Of a DNA stretch of 35,926 nt, positions 8,179 to 16,673 are shown one piece after another (position 1 is the stretch's first letter; each line of letters starts with the position of its first letter). The stretch is taken from positions 1 to 35,926 of the forward strand of contig JAIPDL010000035.1 in NCBI GenBank assembly GCA_021737695.1. The letters are read 5' to 3'. This DNA is from Desulfotignum sp. Its GTDB lineage: Bacteria > Desulfobacterota > Desulfobacteria > Desulfobacterales > Desulfobacteraceae. Position numbers and translations under genes: made by a program. The notes under the pieces were generated by a model. It was not told the origin of the DNA and searched no databases. It saw nothing but the letters and a program-made list of their open reading frames with translations.

Positions 8179-9560
8179 AAGTCATTAAAATCGGCGGCGG
8201 TTGTCTCAAGGACGGGCCCACGGCACACATTATTCTGGATCTGGCAGCTGCCAGAGGAAAAGGCAGCATCTTTGTGGTGTCCGCGTTTTACGGGATTACC
8301 AACACCCTGATTTCCGGCATTGAGGCGGCACTGGCATCTGAAGATGCCATCGAAGGGGTAATCCGGGACCTGAGACACCGTCATCAGGTCATTGTTGACT
8401 GTCTGATGGAACCGCCTGAAGAAAAAAAACAGACCCTTCAACAATTGGATAAACTGCTCGGCAAACTGGAACGGTACTATTTCGGCATCAGTTTCACCCG
8501 GGAAGCCACGCCGAGGATGCGGGACATCATCTGTGTCTTTGGGGAACGGATGTCCGCCATGATCCTGGCAGCGGCCATGGCATCCCGGGGAATTGACAGC
8601 GGCGTGGCCCTGCCGGAAGAAGCCGGCATCATCACGGACGGCAAATTCATGGATGCCACGGCCCTGATGGCCCCCACCTGGGAGAATCTGTGCCTGCGCC
8701 TGGGCAGACAGGTCACGGAAAACAAAATTTTATTTGTTCCCGGATTCTATGGTGTCAGTGCCACCGGAGAAATCACCACATTCGGCAGAGGCGGGTCTGA
8801 TTATTCCGCAGCCGTGGTCGCTGCCGGGGTCGATGCCGACATTCTGGAAATCTGGAAAGACACCCCGGGATTCATGACGGCGGACCCGGACAATATCCCC
8901 GAGTGCCGCCTGATTCCGGAGCTGACCTACGAGGAAGCTGCGGAACTGGCCTATACGGGTGCCGGGATTCTGCACCCCCGCACGGTGGAACCGGTACGCC
9001 AGGCCGGCATTGACATTGCCATCAAAAACACCTATGCCCCGGATGCCCGGGGCAGCCGGATCACCCGCCAGGCCAGAGAAGCTGACACCATTATCAAAAG
9101 TGTTTCCTACACAAGCGATGTCGCTATTTTAAAAATTCATGCCTCGGGCGTGGGGGTCCGGCAGGGCATTCTTTCCCTGATCACGGGGGCTGTTTCCGGC
9201 AGCGGCATCAACATCAAATCCGTGGTGACCTCCCAGACCTGTATCAGCCTGCTGGTTTCCAAAAACGACGCCCAAACAGCCCATGACTGTCTCCGGGCCA
9301 TTCACCCGCGGCCTTTCCGGGAATCAGACTGCAGAACCCGGGTGGCGCTGGTCAGCATCGTGGGGGAAGGCCTTCACCTGAGTCGGGGCATTGCGGCCCG
9401 ATGCTTTACCGCGGTTTCCCGGGCCGATGTCAACATTGAAATGATCTCTTTCGGGGCCTCGGATGCAGCCATGTATTTTCTGGTGCATGAGGACAGCCTG
9501 GACCCCACCATTCAGGCACTGCACAACACTTTTTTCAATGCTTCGCCGCCACCCAATTGA
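8175..9560 (+). CDS. Aspartate kinase family protein with two C-terminal ACT domains
   Basis: 461 residues, the usual length of monofunctional aspartokinases. The N-terminal nucleotide-binding motif reads VIKIGGGCLKDG instead of the usual KFGGTS; the lysine (K5) and glycines are kept. Typical aspartokinase blocks follow: FGRGGSDYSAA, DILEIWKDTPGFMTADP, and YTGAGILHPRTVEP. Two ACT domains end the protein (about 315-375 and 390-455), with VSIVGEGL as the start of the second, suggesting allosteric control by lysine or threonine. The reaction is ATP-dependent phosphorylation of L-aspartate, the first step to lysine, threonine and methionine. It overlaps the preceding dehydrogenase by 4 nt, an uncommon pairing that leaves its pathway open. 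The altered first motif makes a specialised paralogue possible. Confidence 0.85.
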   Translation: MKVIKIGGGCLKDGPTAHIILDLAAARGKGSIFVVSAFYGITNTLISGIEAALASEDAIEGVIRDLRHRHQVIVDCLMEPPEEKKQTLQQLDKLLGKLERYYFGISFTREATPRMRDIICVFGERMSAMILAAAMASRGIDSGVALPEEAGIITDGKFMDATALMAPTWENLCLRLGRQVTENKILFVPGFYGVSATGEITTFGRGGSDYSAAVVAAGVDADILEIWKDTPGFMTADPDNIPECRLIPELTYEEAAELAYTGAGILHPRTVEPVRQAGIDIAIKNTYAPDARGSRITRQAREADTIIKSVSYTSDVAILKIHASGVGVRQGILSLITGAVSGSGINIKSVVTSQTCISLLVSKNDAQTAHDCLRAIHPRPFRESDCRTRVALVSIVGEGLHLSRGIAARCFTAVSRADVNIEMISFGASDAAMYFLVHEDSLDPTIQALHNTFFNASPPPN

Positions 9561-9622
9561 GCCGTCCTGTCATCTGACCCGGCAGAAAGCATGGTTTTCA
9601 GATATTGGCCGGCTGTGAAAAA

Positions 9623-10825
9623 ATGATGATGGAAAAAAACAGCAAAACAGCCGTCAAAATGGCACCGTCGGCCCGGCGAAATCGATTACGTCGTGCAAAA
9701 GGCCTGCAATGGAAAAAAACAACCGTGATCCGTGCAGACCAGAAACGGGTCCCTGCCCGGGCACCCGTGATTATTTCCGCCAGCCGGGCCACTGATATTC
9801 CCGCATTTTACGCTGACTGGCTGATCCATCGGCTTGACGCCGGATATGCCGTGTGGGTCAACCCGTTCAACAAGACCCGTCCGTTTTATGTTTCTTTTGA
9901 AGCAGCCCGCCTGTTTGTTTTCTGGACCAAAAATCCCAGGCCCCTGATGTCCCGTCTGGATGAATTTGAAAAAAGAGATATCAATTATTATTTTCAGTTT
10001 ACGCTCAATGATTATGAGTCCGAAAAACTGGAACCCCGCCTGCCGCCGCTGCAAGAGCGGATCCGCACATTCAGGGAACTGTCCGACAAAATCGGCAGGC
10101 ACCGCGTGATCTGGCGGTTCGATCCCTTGATCGTGACCCCCGGGCTGTCTGTGGAACATCTGCTGGAAAAAATCGCATCCATCGGCAGCCGGTTGATGCA
10201 CAAAACCGACAAACTGGTGGTCAGTTTTGTGGATGTTACCGCGTATCAAAAGGTTCAGAACAACCTGATTCGGGAACTGGATATGTTTGACAGGTCTTCT
10301 GTATTTTCCGCTGAGCCGTCAGAATCACAGATCCGACAGATCGCCCGGGGACTGAAACAATTGAAAACACGCTGGCACAGGCAGGGCTGGGATATCACCG
10401 TGGCCACCTGCGGCGAATCCATGGACCTGAAAACGGATTACGGCATTGTCAAAAACAAATGCATTGATGATGACCTGATCCGCAGGGTATTCTCCCATGA
10501 TCAAAAATTGATGCGGTTTGTGGATTATGGTGAAACCGACCCGGACACTGCCCGGCAACTGGATTTGTTTGCCACCCCCAAAAAAATCGATCTTAAGGAC
10601 AAGGGCCAGCGCAAAGCCTGCCGCTGCATTTCCAGCAAAGATATCGGGATGTACGACACCTGCCCGCATTTCTGTGTCTACTGCTATGCCAACACATCCC
10701 GACGCAGTGTGAACCGCCATTATGCCCGGCACAGCAAATATGGAGAACGCCTTTGTTGCCCACCTCGTGAGGGCAAACAAGATCTGTCTGATTGTAATTT
10801 TTTTTCTGACAATGGCAGGGGGTGA
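9623..10825 (+). CDS. DUF1848 family iron-sulfur protein
   Basis: About 400 residues from ATG 9623; TTG 9605 and ATG 9659 are other possible starts, and the conserved part begins at PVIISASRATDIPAFY, about 48 residues in. The family is recognised by this opening, by WVNPFNKTRPFYVSFE and by WRFDPLIVTPG, and by a cysteine-rich end. That end holds C-R-C, then C347-P-H-F-C351-V-Y-C354, a CX3CX2C arrangement like that of radical-SAM enzymes but placed near the C terminus. The biochemical function of DUF1848 is not known to me; binding of a 4Fe-4S cluster is a reasonable inference. It stands alone between the aspartokinase and a tRNA gene. Confidence 0.75.
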   Translation: MMMEKNSKTAVKMAPSARRNRLRRAKGLQWKKTTVIRADQKRVPARAPVIISASRATDIPAFYADWLIHRLDAGYAVWVNPFNKTRPFYVSFEAARLFVFWTKNPRPLMSRLDEFEKRDINYYFQFTLNDYESEKLEPRLPPLQERIRTFRELSDKIGRHRVIWRFDPLIVTPGLSVEHLLEKIASIGSRLMHKTDKLVVSFVDVTAYQKVQNNLIRELDMFDRSSVFSAEPSESQIRQIARGLKQLKTRWHRQGWDITVATCGESMDLKTDYGIVKNKCIDDDLIRRVFSHDQKLMRFVDYGETDPDTARQLDLFATPKKIDLKDKGQRKACRCISSKDIGMYDTCPHFCVYCYANTSRRSVNRHYARHSKYGERLCCPPREGKQDLSDCNFFSDNGRG

Positions 10826-10843
10826 CGCGTAAGGAATGAAAAA

Positions 10844-10918
10844 TGGTGGGCGGTACAAGGATTGAACTTGTGACTTCTACCGTGTGAAGGTAGCACTCTC
10901 CCGCTGAGTTAACCGCCC
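10844..10918 (-). tRNA. tRNA-Val (anticodon CAC)
   Basis: Read on the minus strand, the 75-nt sequence starts GGGCGGTTAACTCAGCGGGA and ends with an encoded CCA at 10844-10846. The acceptor stem GGGCGGT pairs with ACCGCCC, the anticodon stem is CTACC/GGTAG with loop TTCACAC giving CAC, and the T-arm contains GTTCAATCC. The discriminator base is A, as in valine tRNAs. No duplicated 3' fragment was seen that would mark an integrated element. Confidence 0.95.
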
Positions 10919-10948
10919 ATTGGAAATCATTTTATTTTGTACGCATAT

Positions 10949-10977
10949 CTGATACCCTTTTTTGGGACGTTGGTCAA
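10949..10977 (-). promoter_or_regulatory. Probable promoter of tRNA-Val
   Basis: On the minus strand TTGACC (10977-10972) is followed after 17 bp by TATCAG (10954-10949), giving 5 of 6 and 4 of 6 consensus matches. The predicted start lies about 24 nt upstream of the mature tRNA 5' end. Confidence 0.5.
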
Positions 10978-11015
10978 GGGCACATTTAACAAAATTTTTC
11001 ATCCCTTGATTTCCC

Positions 11016-11043
11016 TTGACATGTGAATGAAAAGTATTTTATG
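11016..11043 (+). promoter_or_regulatory. Possible promoter of the ferritin-like gene
   Basis: A perfect TTGACA at 11016-11021 lies about 70 bp before the start codon. The -10 is poor: TTTATG at 16 bp spacing is the best candidate. Called mainly on the -35. Confidence 0.35.
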
Positions 11044-11088
11044 GAATCAAAGTCGCATGATGGACCCAACAATTTAAGGAGATAATTC

Positions 11089-11583
11089 ATGGCATATGAT
11101 TTTAATGTGAACGAAGTATTTGAAATGGCAATCCAGATCGAAGCCAACGGCGCCAATTTTTACAGAAAAGCCGCTGAAATGCAGAAAGATCCGGACAACA
11201 AGGCGTTTCTGGAAAAACTGGCCCGCATGGAAGACAAGCACAAAACCACGTTTGAATCCATGCAAAAAGAGGTTTCCGAGGGGGAAAAACAAAAAACCGT
11301 GTTTGATCCGGCCGATGAACTGTCCATGTATCTGAAAGCCATGGCAGACAATCACGGCGGCGAAGGAGACCCGGATATTGTCGAGGCTTTCACGGGTGAA
11401 GAACCCATAGAAGAGATCATCACCACAGCCATCGGCCTGGAAAAAGAATCCATTTTGTTCTATCTGGGGCTCAAGGACCTGGTCCCTGCCAAATACGGAC
11501 ATGACAAGCTGGATCATATCATCAAAGAAGAAAAACTACACATCGCCCAGTTGACGGGGTTTTTGAAAAAAATCAGGGCCTAA
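11089..11583 (+). CDS. Ferritin-like (rubrerythrin-type) diiron protein without rubredoxin domain
   Basis: 164 residues forming a four-helix ferritin-like protein. Likely diiron ligands are E18 in the first helix, E48 and H51 in MEDKH, the glutamates of GLEKESILFY, and EEKLH in the last helix: the E...ExxH pattern twice, as in rubrerythrins. The C-terminal rubredoxin FeCys4 domain of classic rubrerythrin is missing, so electrons for peroxide reduction would have to come from another protein. A role in oxidative-stress protection or iron handling in an anaerobe is the family expectation. AAGGAGAT sits 7 nt before ATG 11089, a strong ribosome-binding site that fixes the start. Confidence 0.85.
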   Translation: MAYDFNVNEVFEMAIQIEANGANFYRKAAEMQKDPDNKAFLEKLARMEDKHKTTFESMQKEVSEGEKQKTVFDPADELSMYLKAMADNHGGEGDPDIVEAFTGEEPIEEIITTAIGLEKESILFYLGLKDLVPAKYGHDKLDHIIKEEKLHIAQLTGFLKKIRA

Positions 11584-11592
11584 TCCATCACG

Positions 11593-11642
11593 CGTCCGCC
11601 GGAAATTAACAGGAAAAAAATCCATGCCCTATCCGGCGGACG
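11593..11642 (+). terminator. 11-bp inverted repeat after the ferritin-like gene
   Basis: CGTCCGCCGGA (11593-11603) is perfectly complementary to TCCGGCGGACG (11632-11642), with a 28-nt A-rich loop, beginning 10 bp after the stop codon. A short T-run (11648-11652) follows 5 nt later. It may terminate the ferritin-like transcript or regulate read-through into the sensor gene, whose most upstream ATG (11624) lies inside the loop. Confidence 0.5.
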
Positions 11643-11671
11643 TATGGTTTTTACATAAGGCTTCCCATCCC

Positions 11672-13057
11672 ATGCACTTGATCCGCTCCCTGAAAACATG
11701 CCTGACATCCGATTTATTCAAAGAAACATTCACGATTATCGTTCCCATCTGGACAATGCTGGGGTTATTTGTCCTGAGCGTCAGCTTGATTTTTATTCCT
11801 TCCTTTACAAACAGCCTGATAGATCAGAAAAAAGAGGTGATCCAGTCCCTGACACACAGTGCCGTCAGTCTTTTGTCTGAGTACCATCAAAGGGTTTTAT
11901 CCGGTGAGTTGACAGAAACCCAGGCCAAATCCAGAGCCAAAGAGCGGATACGATACCTGCGGTACGGCGATGCGGCCAAAGATTATTTCTGGATTATCGA
12001 CCGGCATCCATTCATGCTTATGCACCCGTACCGCCCGGATCTGGAAGGCCGGGAACTGAGCTCTTTTTCTGACATCCAGGGTGATTATCCTTTCATTGGT
12101 ATGGTGGAAACCGCCTTGAACAAAGGAGAAGGGTATGTCAATTATTACTGGCAGTGGAAGGATGCTCCCCATAAAATCGTTCCGAAAACCTCCTACGTCA
12201 AGCTGTTCGACCCCTGGGGATGGATTGTGGGAACCGGCCTGTATGTCGAAGATGTACAAAAAGAGATCCATCTTTTAGTCGACAAAATAAACCAAGTGTT
12301 CATGGCCGTTTTTTTGGTGATATTTGCTTTGTCCATCTACATCACCTGGCAGACGATTCGTATCCGCACCAAGAAAATAACCGCTGAACGGGCCGCTCAA
12401 AAAGAAAAAAAGACCCTGGCTCTGATCCTGGAAAGCACCCCCCACGGGATCACCCTGATTGACAAAGATGACCAATACCTTTACGTCAATCCCTATTTCA
12501 CCAAAATAACCGGATATACCCTGGCAGATATTCCTGACAAACACACGTGGTTTCAAAAAGCGTATCCGGATCCAGCCTATCGACAGCAGGTGTTTGATGC
12601 CTGGAAAAACGATACGCCCATCGAAGGTCCGGTCCATATCCGTGAATTTAAAATCATGTGCAAAGACGGACAAGTCAAAGACATTGAATTCCGGTCTTCC
12701 TATACGGCAGATAAAAAGATTTCCGTGTTGACCGACATCACCCAAAGAAAAGAAGCGGACATCATTCGCAGGGAAAAAGACCGGCTCCAGGGTGTGCTGG
12801 AGCTCTCGGGGGCGGTATGCCATGAAATGAATCAACCGCTGATGAGCATATCCGGTTATTTTGAACTGATGATGCTGAATATGCCTGAAGATGATCCCAA
12901 TTATCCCAGAATCAAAAAAATCCAGGTCCAGCTGGAAAGAATGTCCGGTATCACTAAAAAAATGATGCAGATCTCCCGGTACCGGACCAAAGACTATCTG
13001 AACGGGAAAATTGTGGATATTTCCGGGATTCCGGATGGGGATCCCCCAAAAAAATAA
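11672..13057 (+). CDS. Cache-PAS sensor ending after a HisKA helix (no ATPase domain)
   Basis: 461 residues from ATG 11672; an alternative ATG at 11624 adds 16 residues and lies in a hairpin loop. A membrane segment near residues 20-45 (IIVPIWTMLGLFVLSVSLIF) and a second one near 205-225 flank an extracytoplasmic single-Cache domain with the family signature DYFWI and later DPWGWIVGTGLYVEDV. A PAS domain follows (STPHGITLIDKDDQYLYVNP), then a HisKA dimerisation helix with the phosphoacceptor H384 in CHEMNQPLMSISG. The protein ends about 75 residues later, with no N, G1 or G2 box of a HATPase domain. It therefore cannot autophosphorylate alone; it may be phosphorylated by a partner kinase or act as a dominant dimer partner. 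Both the stop and an adjacent hairpin look natural, so truncation by recent mutation is not evident. Confidence 0.85.
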   Translation: MHLIRSLKTCLTSDLFKETFTIIVPIWTMLGLFVLSVSLIFIPSFTNSLIDQKKEVIQSLTHSAVSLLSEYHQRVLSGELTETQAKSRAKERIRYLRYGDAAKDYFWIIDRHPFMLMHPYRPDLEGRELSSFSDIQGDYPFIGMVETALNKGEGYVNYYWQWKDAPHKIVPKTSYVKLFDPWGWIVGTGLYVEDVQKEIHLLVDKINQVFMAVFLVIFALSIYITWQTIRIRTKKITAERAAQKEKKTLALILESTPHGITLIDKDDQYLYVNPYFTKITGYTLADIPDKHTWFQKAYPDPAYRQQVFDAWKNDTPIEGPVHIREFKIMCKDGQVKDIEFRSSYTADKKISVLTDITQRKEADIIRREKDRLQGVLELSGAVCHEMNQPLMSISGYFELMMLNMPEDDPNYPRIKKIQVQLERMSGITKKMMQISRYRTKDYLNGKIVDISGIPDGDPPKK

Positions 13058-13093
13058 CCGCCGGGGCGGTTTACGGTTTCATACCCCGGCGGT
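13057..13093. terminator. Hairpin terminator after the sensor gene
   Basis: ACCGCCGGGG (13057-13066) pairs perfectly with CCCCGGCGGT (13084-13093) around a 17-nt loop, directly at the sensor stop codon, with TGTTTTA shortly after. Lying between genes that converge, it could serve both strands. Confidence 0.6.
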
Positions 13094-13145
13094 ATCAGTC
13101 TGTTTTAAGGCCGCCCCAGAAGGCTGCGGCAAAGCATTTTAACGC

Positions 13146-13490
13146 TTATTTTTCCAAAGATTCCAGTTCAGGCGTGGTTTTAATGGTCTGCTTGTCACCG
13201 GCCAGGTGACGTCTGGCTTTTTCCTTGTACTTTTTTATCTGGACCTGCACTTTGTCCGCCAGACCGTCAAGGGCGGAATACATGGTTTCCGCTTCTTCTT
13301 TGGCATTGATTCTGAGTTTATCACTGACCAGATTCACTTCCGCAATATGACGAATTTTTTCAATCGATAACACCAGATTTGCCTCCCCCGGGGCATCCAG
13401 CATTTTGTCCAGTTTATCCAGTTTTTCCTGGGCATAAGATTTCAGGGCGTCTGAGGATTCCATCTGCTTAAAAGTTATGGCAAGCTGCAT
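13146..13490 (-). CDS. hpf: Ribosome hibernation-promoting factor / RaiA family, short form
   Basis: 114 residues from ATG 13490, fixed by AAGGAGGA five nt upstream on the minus strand; a longer reading to 13535 is not needed. The fold signature is a beta strand (MQLAITFKQME), a helix with SDALKSYAQEKLDKLDKM, strands carrying VLSIEKIRHIAEVNL and LRINAKEEAETMYSALDGLADKVQVQIKKYKEK. These are typical of Sigma54-modulation/S30EA proteins that bind the 30S decoding site and drive ribosome dimerisation or silencing in stationary phase. It is the short form without the C-terminal dimerisation domain of long HPF. It is divergent from the CBS-pair gene, sharing a 180-bp intergenic region. Confidence 0.88.
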   Translation of the reverse strand: MQLAITFKQMESSDALKSYAQEKLDKLDKMLDAPGEANLVLSIEKIRHIAEVNLVSDKLRINAKEEAETMYSALDGLADKVQVQIKKYKEKARRHLAGDKQTIKTTPELESLEK

Positions 13491-13592
13491 AAGTCCTCCT
13501 TGTATGAGGGTTGATTGAAACACCACATTCAGCATAACAGATAATGGCCACCAATCCCAGCAAAGTCAAATTTTTCCGGCAATTTTCTGTGC

Positions 13593-13621
13593 TTGTTGTG
13601 AATCACAGATTGCGGTATACT
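13593..13621 (+). promoter_or_regulatory. Possible promoter of the CBS-pair gene
   Basis: TATACT (13616-13621, 5 of 6 to the -10 consensus) lies 17 bp after TTGTTG (13593-13598, 3 of 6). It is about 50 bp upstream of the chosen ATG. Confidence 0.35.
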
Positions 13622-13669
13622 TTGATTCAACAGTTTATGCCGCCTTTATTGCCTGGAAAGGAGACGTCC

Positions 13670-14125
13670 ATGATCAAAGCCCGAGACATTATGCAAACCA
13701 GCATCATCAGTGTGACCCCGGAAACCGATATTGCCAGTGCCGTCAAAATACTGCTCAACAACCATATCAACGGCGTGCCCGTGGTCAATGACCGGGAAGA
13801 GCTGGTCGGTATCCTGTGCCAGAGCGATCTGATCTTTCAACAAAAAGAAGTGCCCATCCCCCCCATTTTCACCATCCTGGATTCCATTTTCCCTTTGTTT
13901 TCGTCAAAAAAAATGGATGACGAATTCCAGAAAATTGCTGCCGCCACCGTGGCCCATGCCATGATCAAGGATGTGGTGACCGTGGCGGCGGATACACCGG
14001 TCAGTGAAATCGCCAGCCTCATGGTGGAAAAACATTTTCATACCATCCCCGTTTTGGAGAACAAAAAACTGGTGGGTATCATCGGCAAGGAAGATGTCCT
14101 TAAAACCCTGGCCCCTGATGCCTGA
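13670..14125 (+). CDS. Two-CBS-domain protein
   Basis: 151 residues from ATG 13670, chosen because AAAGGAGA lies 6-7 nt upstream; the frame is open further left but without signals. CBS domain 1 covers about 1-60 (KARDIMQTSIISVTPETDIA, then GVPVVNDREELVGILCQSDL) and CBS domain 2 about 88-150 (AHAMIKDVVTVAADTPVSEI, then TIPVLENKKLVGIIGKEDVL). A hydrophobic linker with PPIFTILDSIFPLF separates them. CBS pairs bind adenine nucleotides and act as energy sensors; this one has no attached catalytic domain, so its partner is unknown. Its neighbours (ribosome hibernation factor, glycogen phosphorylase) fit a nutrient- or energy-status role, but that is inference. Confidence 0.85.
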   Translation: MIKARDIMQTSIISVTPETDIASAVKILLNNHINGVPVVNDREELVGILCQSDLIFQQKEVPIPPIFTILDSIFPLFSSKKMDDEFQKIAAATVAHAMIKDVVTVAADTPVSEIASLMVEKHFHTIPVLENKKLVGIIGKEDVLKTLAPDA

Positions 14126-14202
14126 TCCGGGGATTTACCTGCCTTCACCCGGGGATTGGCCGGTTTTTGATTTTTTTACCCCTCGCCAGATGGGAGGCAC
14201 TT

Positions 14203-16656
14203 ATGGCGTATTTTGACTTCACCAGCTTTGAAGTATCGTTTCAGCAGTATGTGAAATATGTATTGGGCAAACCCCTGGACGAAGCCACAAAAAAAGACCA
14301 GCTCAATGCCGTGTGCTATGCCGTGGGCAAATATCTGATGGATATTCATTTCGATACCCGGAAACGGTATGAAAAAAACAAGGCCAAACAGGTGTATTAC
14401 CTGTCCATGGAATTTCTCATCGGCCGACTTTTGTCCAACAACCTGTTGAATCTGGGCATTTTCGATCCCTGTGCCCGATTTTTGAAAAAACAGGGCATTG
14501 ATCTGGAAACACTGGTGGAGGAAGAGCAGGACCCGGCCCTGGGCAACGGGGGCCTGGGACGGCTGGCCGCCTGTTTTCTGGATTCTTTGGCCAGCCTGGA
14601 TATGCCGGGATATGGATATGGCATCAACTATGACTATGGGCTGTTCCGCCAGACCATAGTCAACGGATATCAGCAGGAACGGCCGGATTACTGGCCCAAC
14701 CGGTCTTCGCCCTGGCTGATCCGGCGTTCGGAAGAAAAATATGTGCTGCCCATTTACGGCAAAATTGAAGAGCGCCAGGATAAAAACGGGCATTACAAAC
14801 CGATGTGGACCCGCAAAAAACTGTTTATCGGCCGGCCCCATGACATCATGATTGCCGGACACCGGGGACGTACGGTGAACCGGCTCCGGCTTTTTTCCGC
14901 TGCCGCATCCAAGGATTTTGACATCGATATTTTCAATGACGGGGATTATATCAAAGCGGTCAAGCGGAAAATCCAGTCGGAAAGTGTCACCAAAATCCTG
15001 TATCCATCAGACTCCAAGGAAACGGGCAAAGAACTGCGGTTCATCCAGGAATATTTTCTGGTGGCCTGTGCCATCCGTGACATTATCCGTAAATTTGAAA
15101 AACAGCACAGCGATTTTTCCCGGCTTCATGACCATGTGGCCATCCAGCTCAACGACACCCATCCGGCGTTAGCGGTCCCAGAGTTGATGCGCATTCTGGT
15201 GGATGAAAAAAAACTGGTATGGGAAACCGCCTGGGATGTGACGGTCAAAACCCTGGCATTCACCAACCATACCCTTTTACCCGAAGCCCTGGAAACCTGG
15301 TCCGTCTACATTTTAAACAAGGTGGTACCCCGGCATCTCCAGATCATTTATGAGATCAACCGGCGGTTCATCGCCCGGGTCAAGGAACGGTTCGGCCCGG
15401 ACAATCATGAGATGATCGCTAAAATGTCCATCATTCAGGAAGGACATGAACAAAAAGTGCGCATGGCCCATCTGGCCATCATCGGGAGCCATTCCGTGAA
15501 CGGGGTGGCGAAAATTCATTCTGAACTGGTCAAAAAACAGCTGGTGCCGGAATTTTATTCCATGTGGCCGGAGAAATTCAATAACAAGACCAACGGGGTC
15601 ACCCCCCGGCGGTGGATCGTGGCGTGCAATCCGGAACTGGCAAAACTGATCACCGATGCCATCGGCCGGCGCTGGATTGCCGACCTGGATTTGATCTGGG
15701 AGCTGGAAGCGTTTCAGAACGATCCCGGGTTCCTGGAACGGTACGGGGCCGTGAAACAGGCCAACAAACAGGTGCTGGCAGATTACATCCGGGACACCGT
15801 GTCTGAAACCGTGGACCCGCTGTCCATTTTTGATGTTCAGGCCAAACGGATCCATGAGTACAAACGCCAGCTGCTCAACCTCCTGCATATTATGCATTTA
15901 TATCTGACGGTCAAAGAAGACAAAAAAGATATCGGCCCTCCCCGGACGTTTATTTTTTCAGGCAAAGCCGCCCCGGGGTATCATACGGCCAAACTGATCA
16001 TCAAACTGATCCACAATGTGGCACATGTGGTGAACACGGATCCGGCCGTGAACCGGCAGCTCAAGGTGATATTTCTGCCGGACTACCGGGTTTCCCTGGC
16101 CGAACGGCTCATACCGGCAGCGGATGTCAGTGAACAGATCTCCACGGCCGGTATGGAAGCGTCCGGTACCGGGAACATGAAATTCGCCATGAACGGGGCC
16201 TTGACCGTCGGCACCCTGGACGGGGCCAATATTGAAATTCTTGATCAGGTGGGTGAAGAAAACATGTATATTTTCGGTCTGAACGTGGATGAAGTAGCGG
16301 CATTACGTCCCACCTACCAGCCCAAGGCGTATATCGAAAAAGACGACCGGCTTAAACGGGTCATCTATGCCCTGCGGTCCGACCGGTTCAGCCCGTCGGA
16401 ACCGGGTATTTTCCGTTCCCTGTATAATATTCTCATGTCTCCGGGAGATTCATACCTGAATTTTGCTGATTTCAGCCCCTATGTCGCGGCCCACCAAGCC
16501 ATTGCCAATGATTATCAACAGCCTGAAAAATGGAGTGCCCGGGCCCTGATGAACACGGCCCGCACCGGATTTTTTTCCAGCGACCGTACCATCAAAGCCT
16601 ATGCCGATGAAATCTGGGGAATTCGGGCCCAGATCCGGGAAAAAGATCTCTGGTGA
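14203..16656 (+). CDS. glgP: Glycogen/starch phosphorylase (GT35, classical type)
   Basis: 817 residues from ATG 14203, preceded by GGGAGG at 14192-14197. It releases glucose-1-phosphate from the non-reducing ends of alpha-1,4-glucan using inorganic phosphate and pyridoxal phosphate. Family blocks seen: YYLSMEFLIGRLLSNNL, QDPALGNGGLGRLAACFLDS, HEYKRQLLNLLHI, and EASGTGNMKFAMNGA containing the PLP-binding lysine K660, then GTLDGANIEI. Length and motifs match E. coli GlgP/MalP and animal enzymes. It runs toward, and ends 17 bp from, the glgB stop, so the two transcription units converge. It is the first of two distinct GT35 enzymes in the region. Confidence 0.95.
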   Translation: MAYFDFTSFEVSFQQYVKYVLGKPLDEATKKDQLNAVCYAVGKYLMDIHFDTRKRYEKNKAKQVYYLSMEFLIGRLLSNNLLNLGIFDPCARFLKKQGIDLETLVEEEQDPALGNGGLGRLAACFLDSLASLDMPGYGYGINYDYGLFRQTIVNGYQQERPDYWPNRSSPWLIRRSEEKYVLPIYGKIEERQDKNGHYKPMWTRKKLFIGRPHDIMIAGHRGRTVNRLRLFSAAASKDFDIDIFNDGDYIKAVKRKIQSESVTKILYPSDSKETGKELRFIQEYFLVACAIRDIIRKFEKQHSDFSRLHDHVAIQLNDTHPALAVPELMRILVDEKKLVWETAWDVTVKTLAFTNHTLLPEALETWSVYILNKVVPRHLQIIYEINRRFIARVKERFGPDNHEMIAKMSIIQEGHEQKVRMAHLAIIGSHSVNGVAKIHSELVKKQLVPEFYSMWPEKFNNKTNGVTPRRWIVACNPELAKLITDAIGRRWIADLDLIWELEAFQNDPGFLERYGAVKQANKQVLADYIRDTVSETVDPLSIFDVQAKRIHEYKRQLLNLLHIMHLYLTVKEDKKDIGPPRTFIFSGKAAPGYHTAKLIIKLIHNVAHVVNTDPAVNRQLKVIFLPDYRVSLAERLIPAADVSEQISTAGMEASGTGNMKFAMNGALTVGTLDGANIEILDQVGEENMYIFGLNVDEVAALRPTYQPKAYIEKDDRLKRVIYALRSDRFSPSEPGIFRSLYNILMSPGDSYLNFADFSPYVAAHQAIANDYQQPEKWSARALMNTARTGFFSSDRTIKAYADEIWGIRAQIREKDLW

Positions 16657-16673
16657 TAAAAAAAGGGCGGGGG

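Noticed and set aside
8175..9560. Aspartokinase as the specialised kinase of an ectoine cluster
   Set aside because: No ectA, ectB or ectC genes are adjacent; the only partner is a 2-hydroxyacid dehydrogenase.
10844..10918. tRNA-Val as an integration site of a genomic island
   Set aside because: No repeated tRNA 3' segment and no integrase gene were seen in the window.
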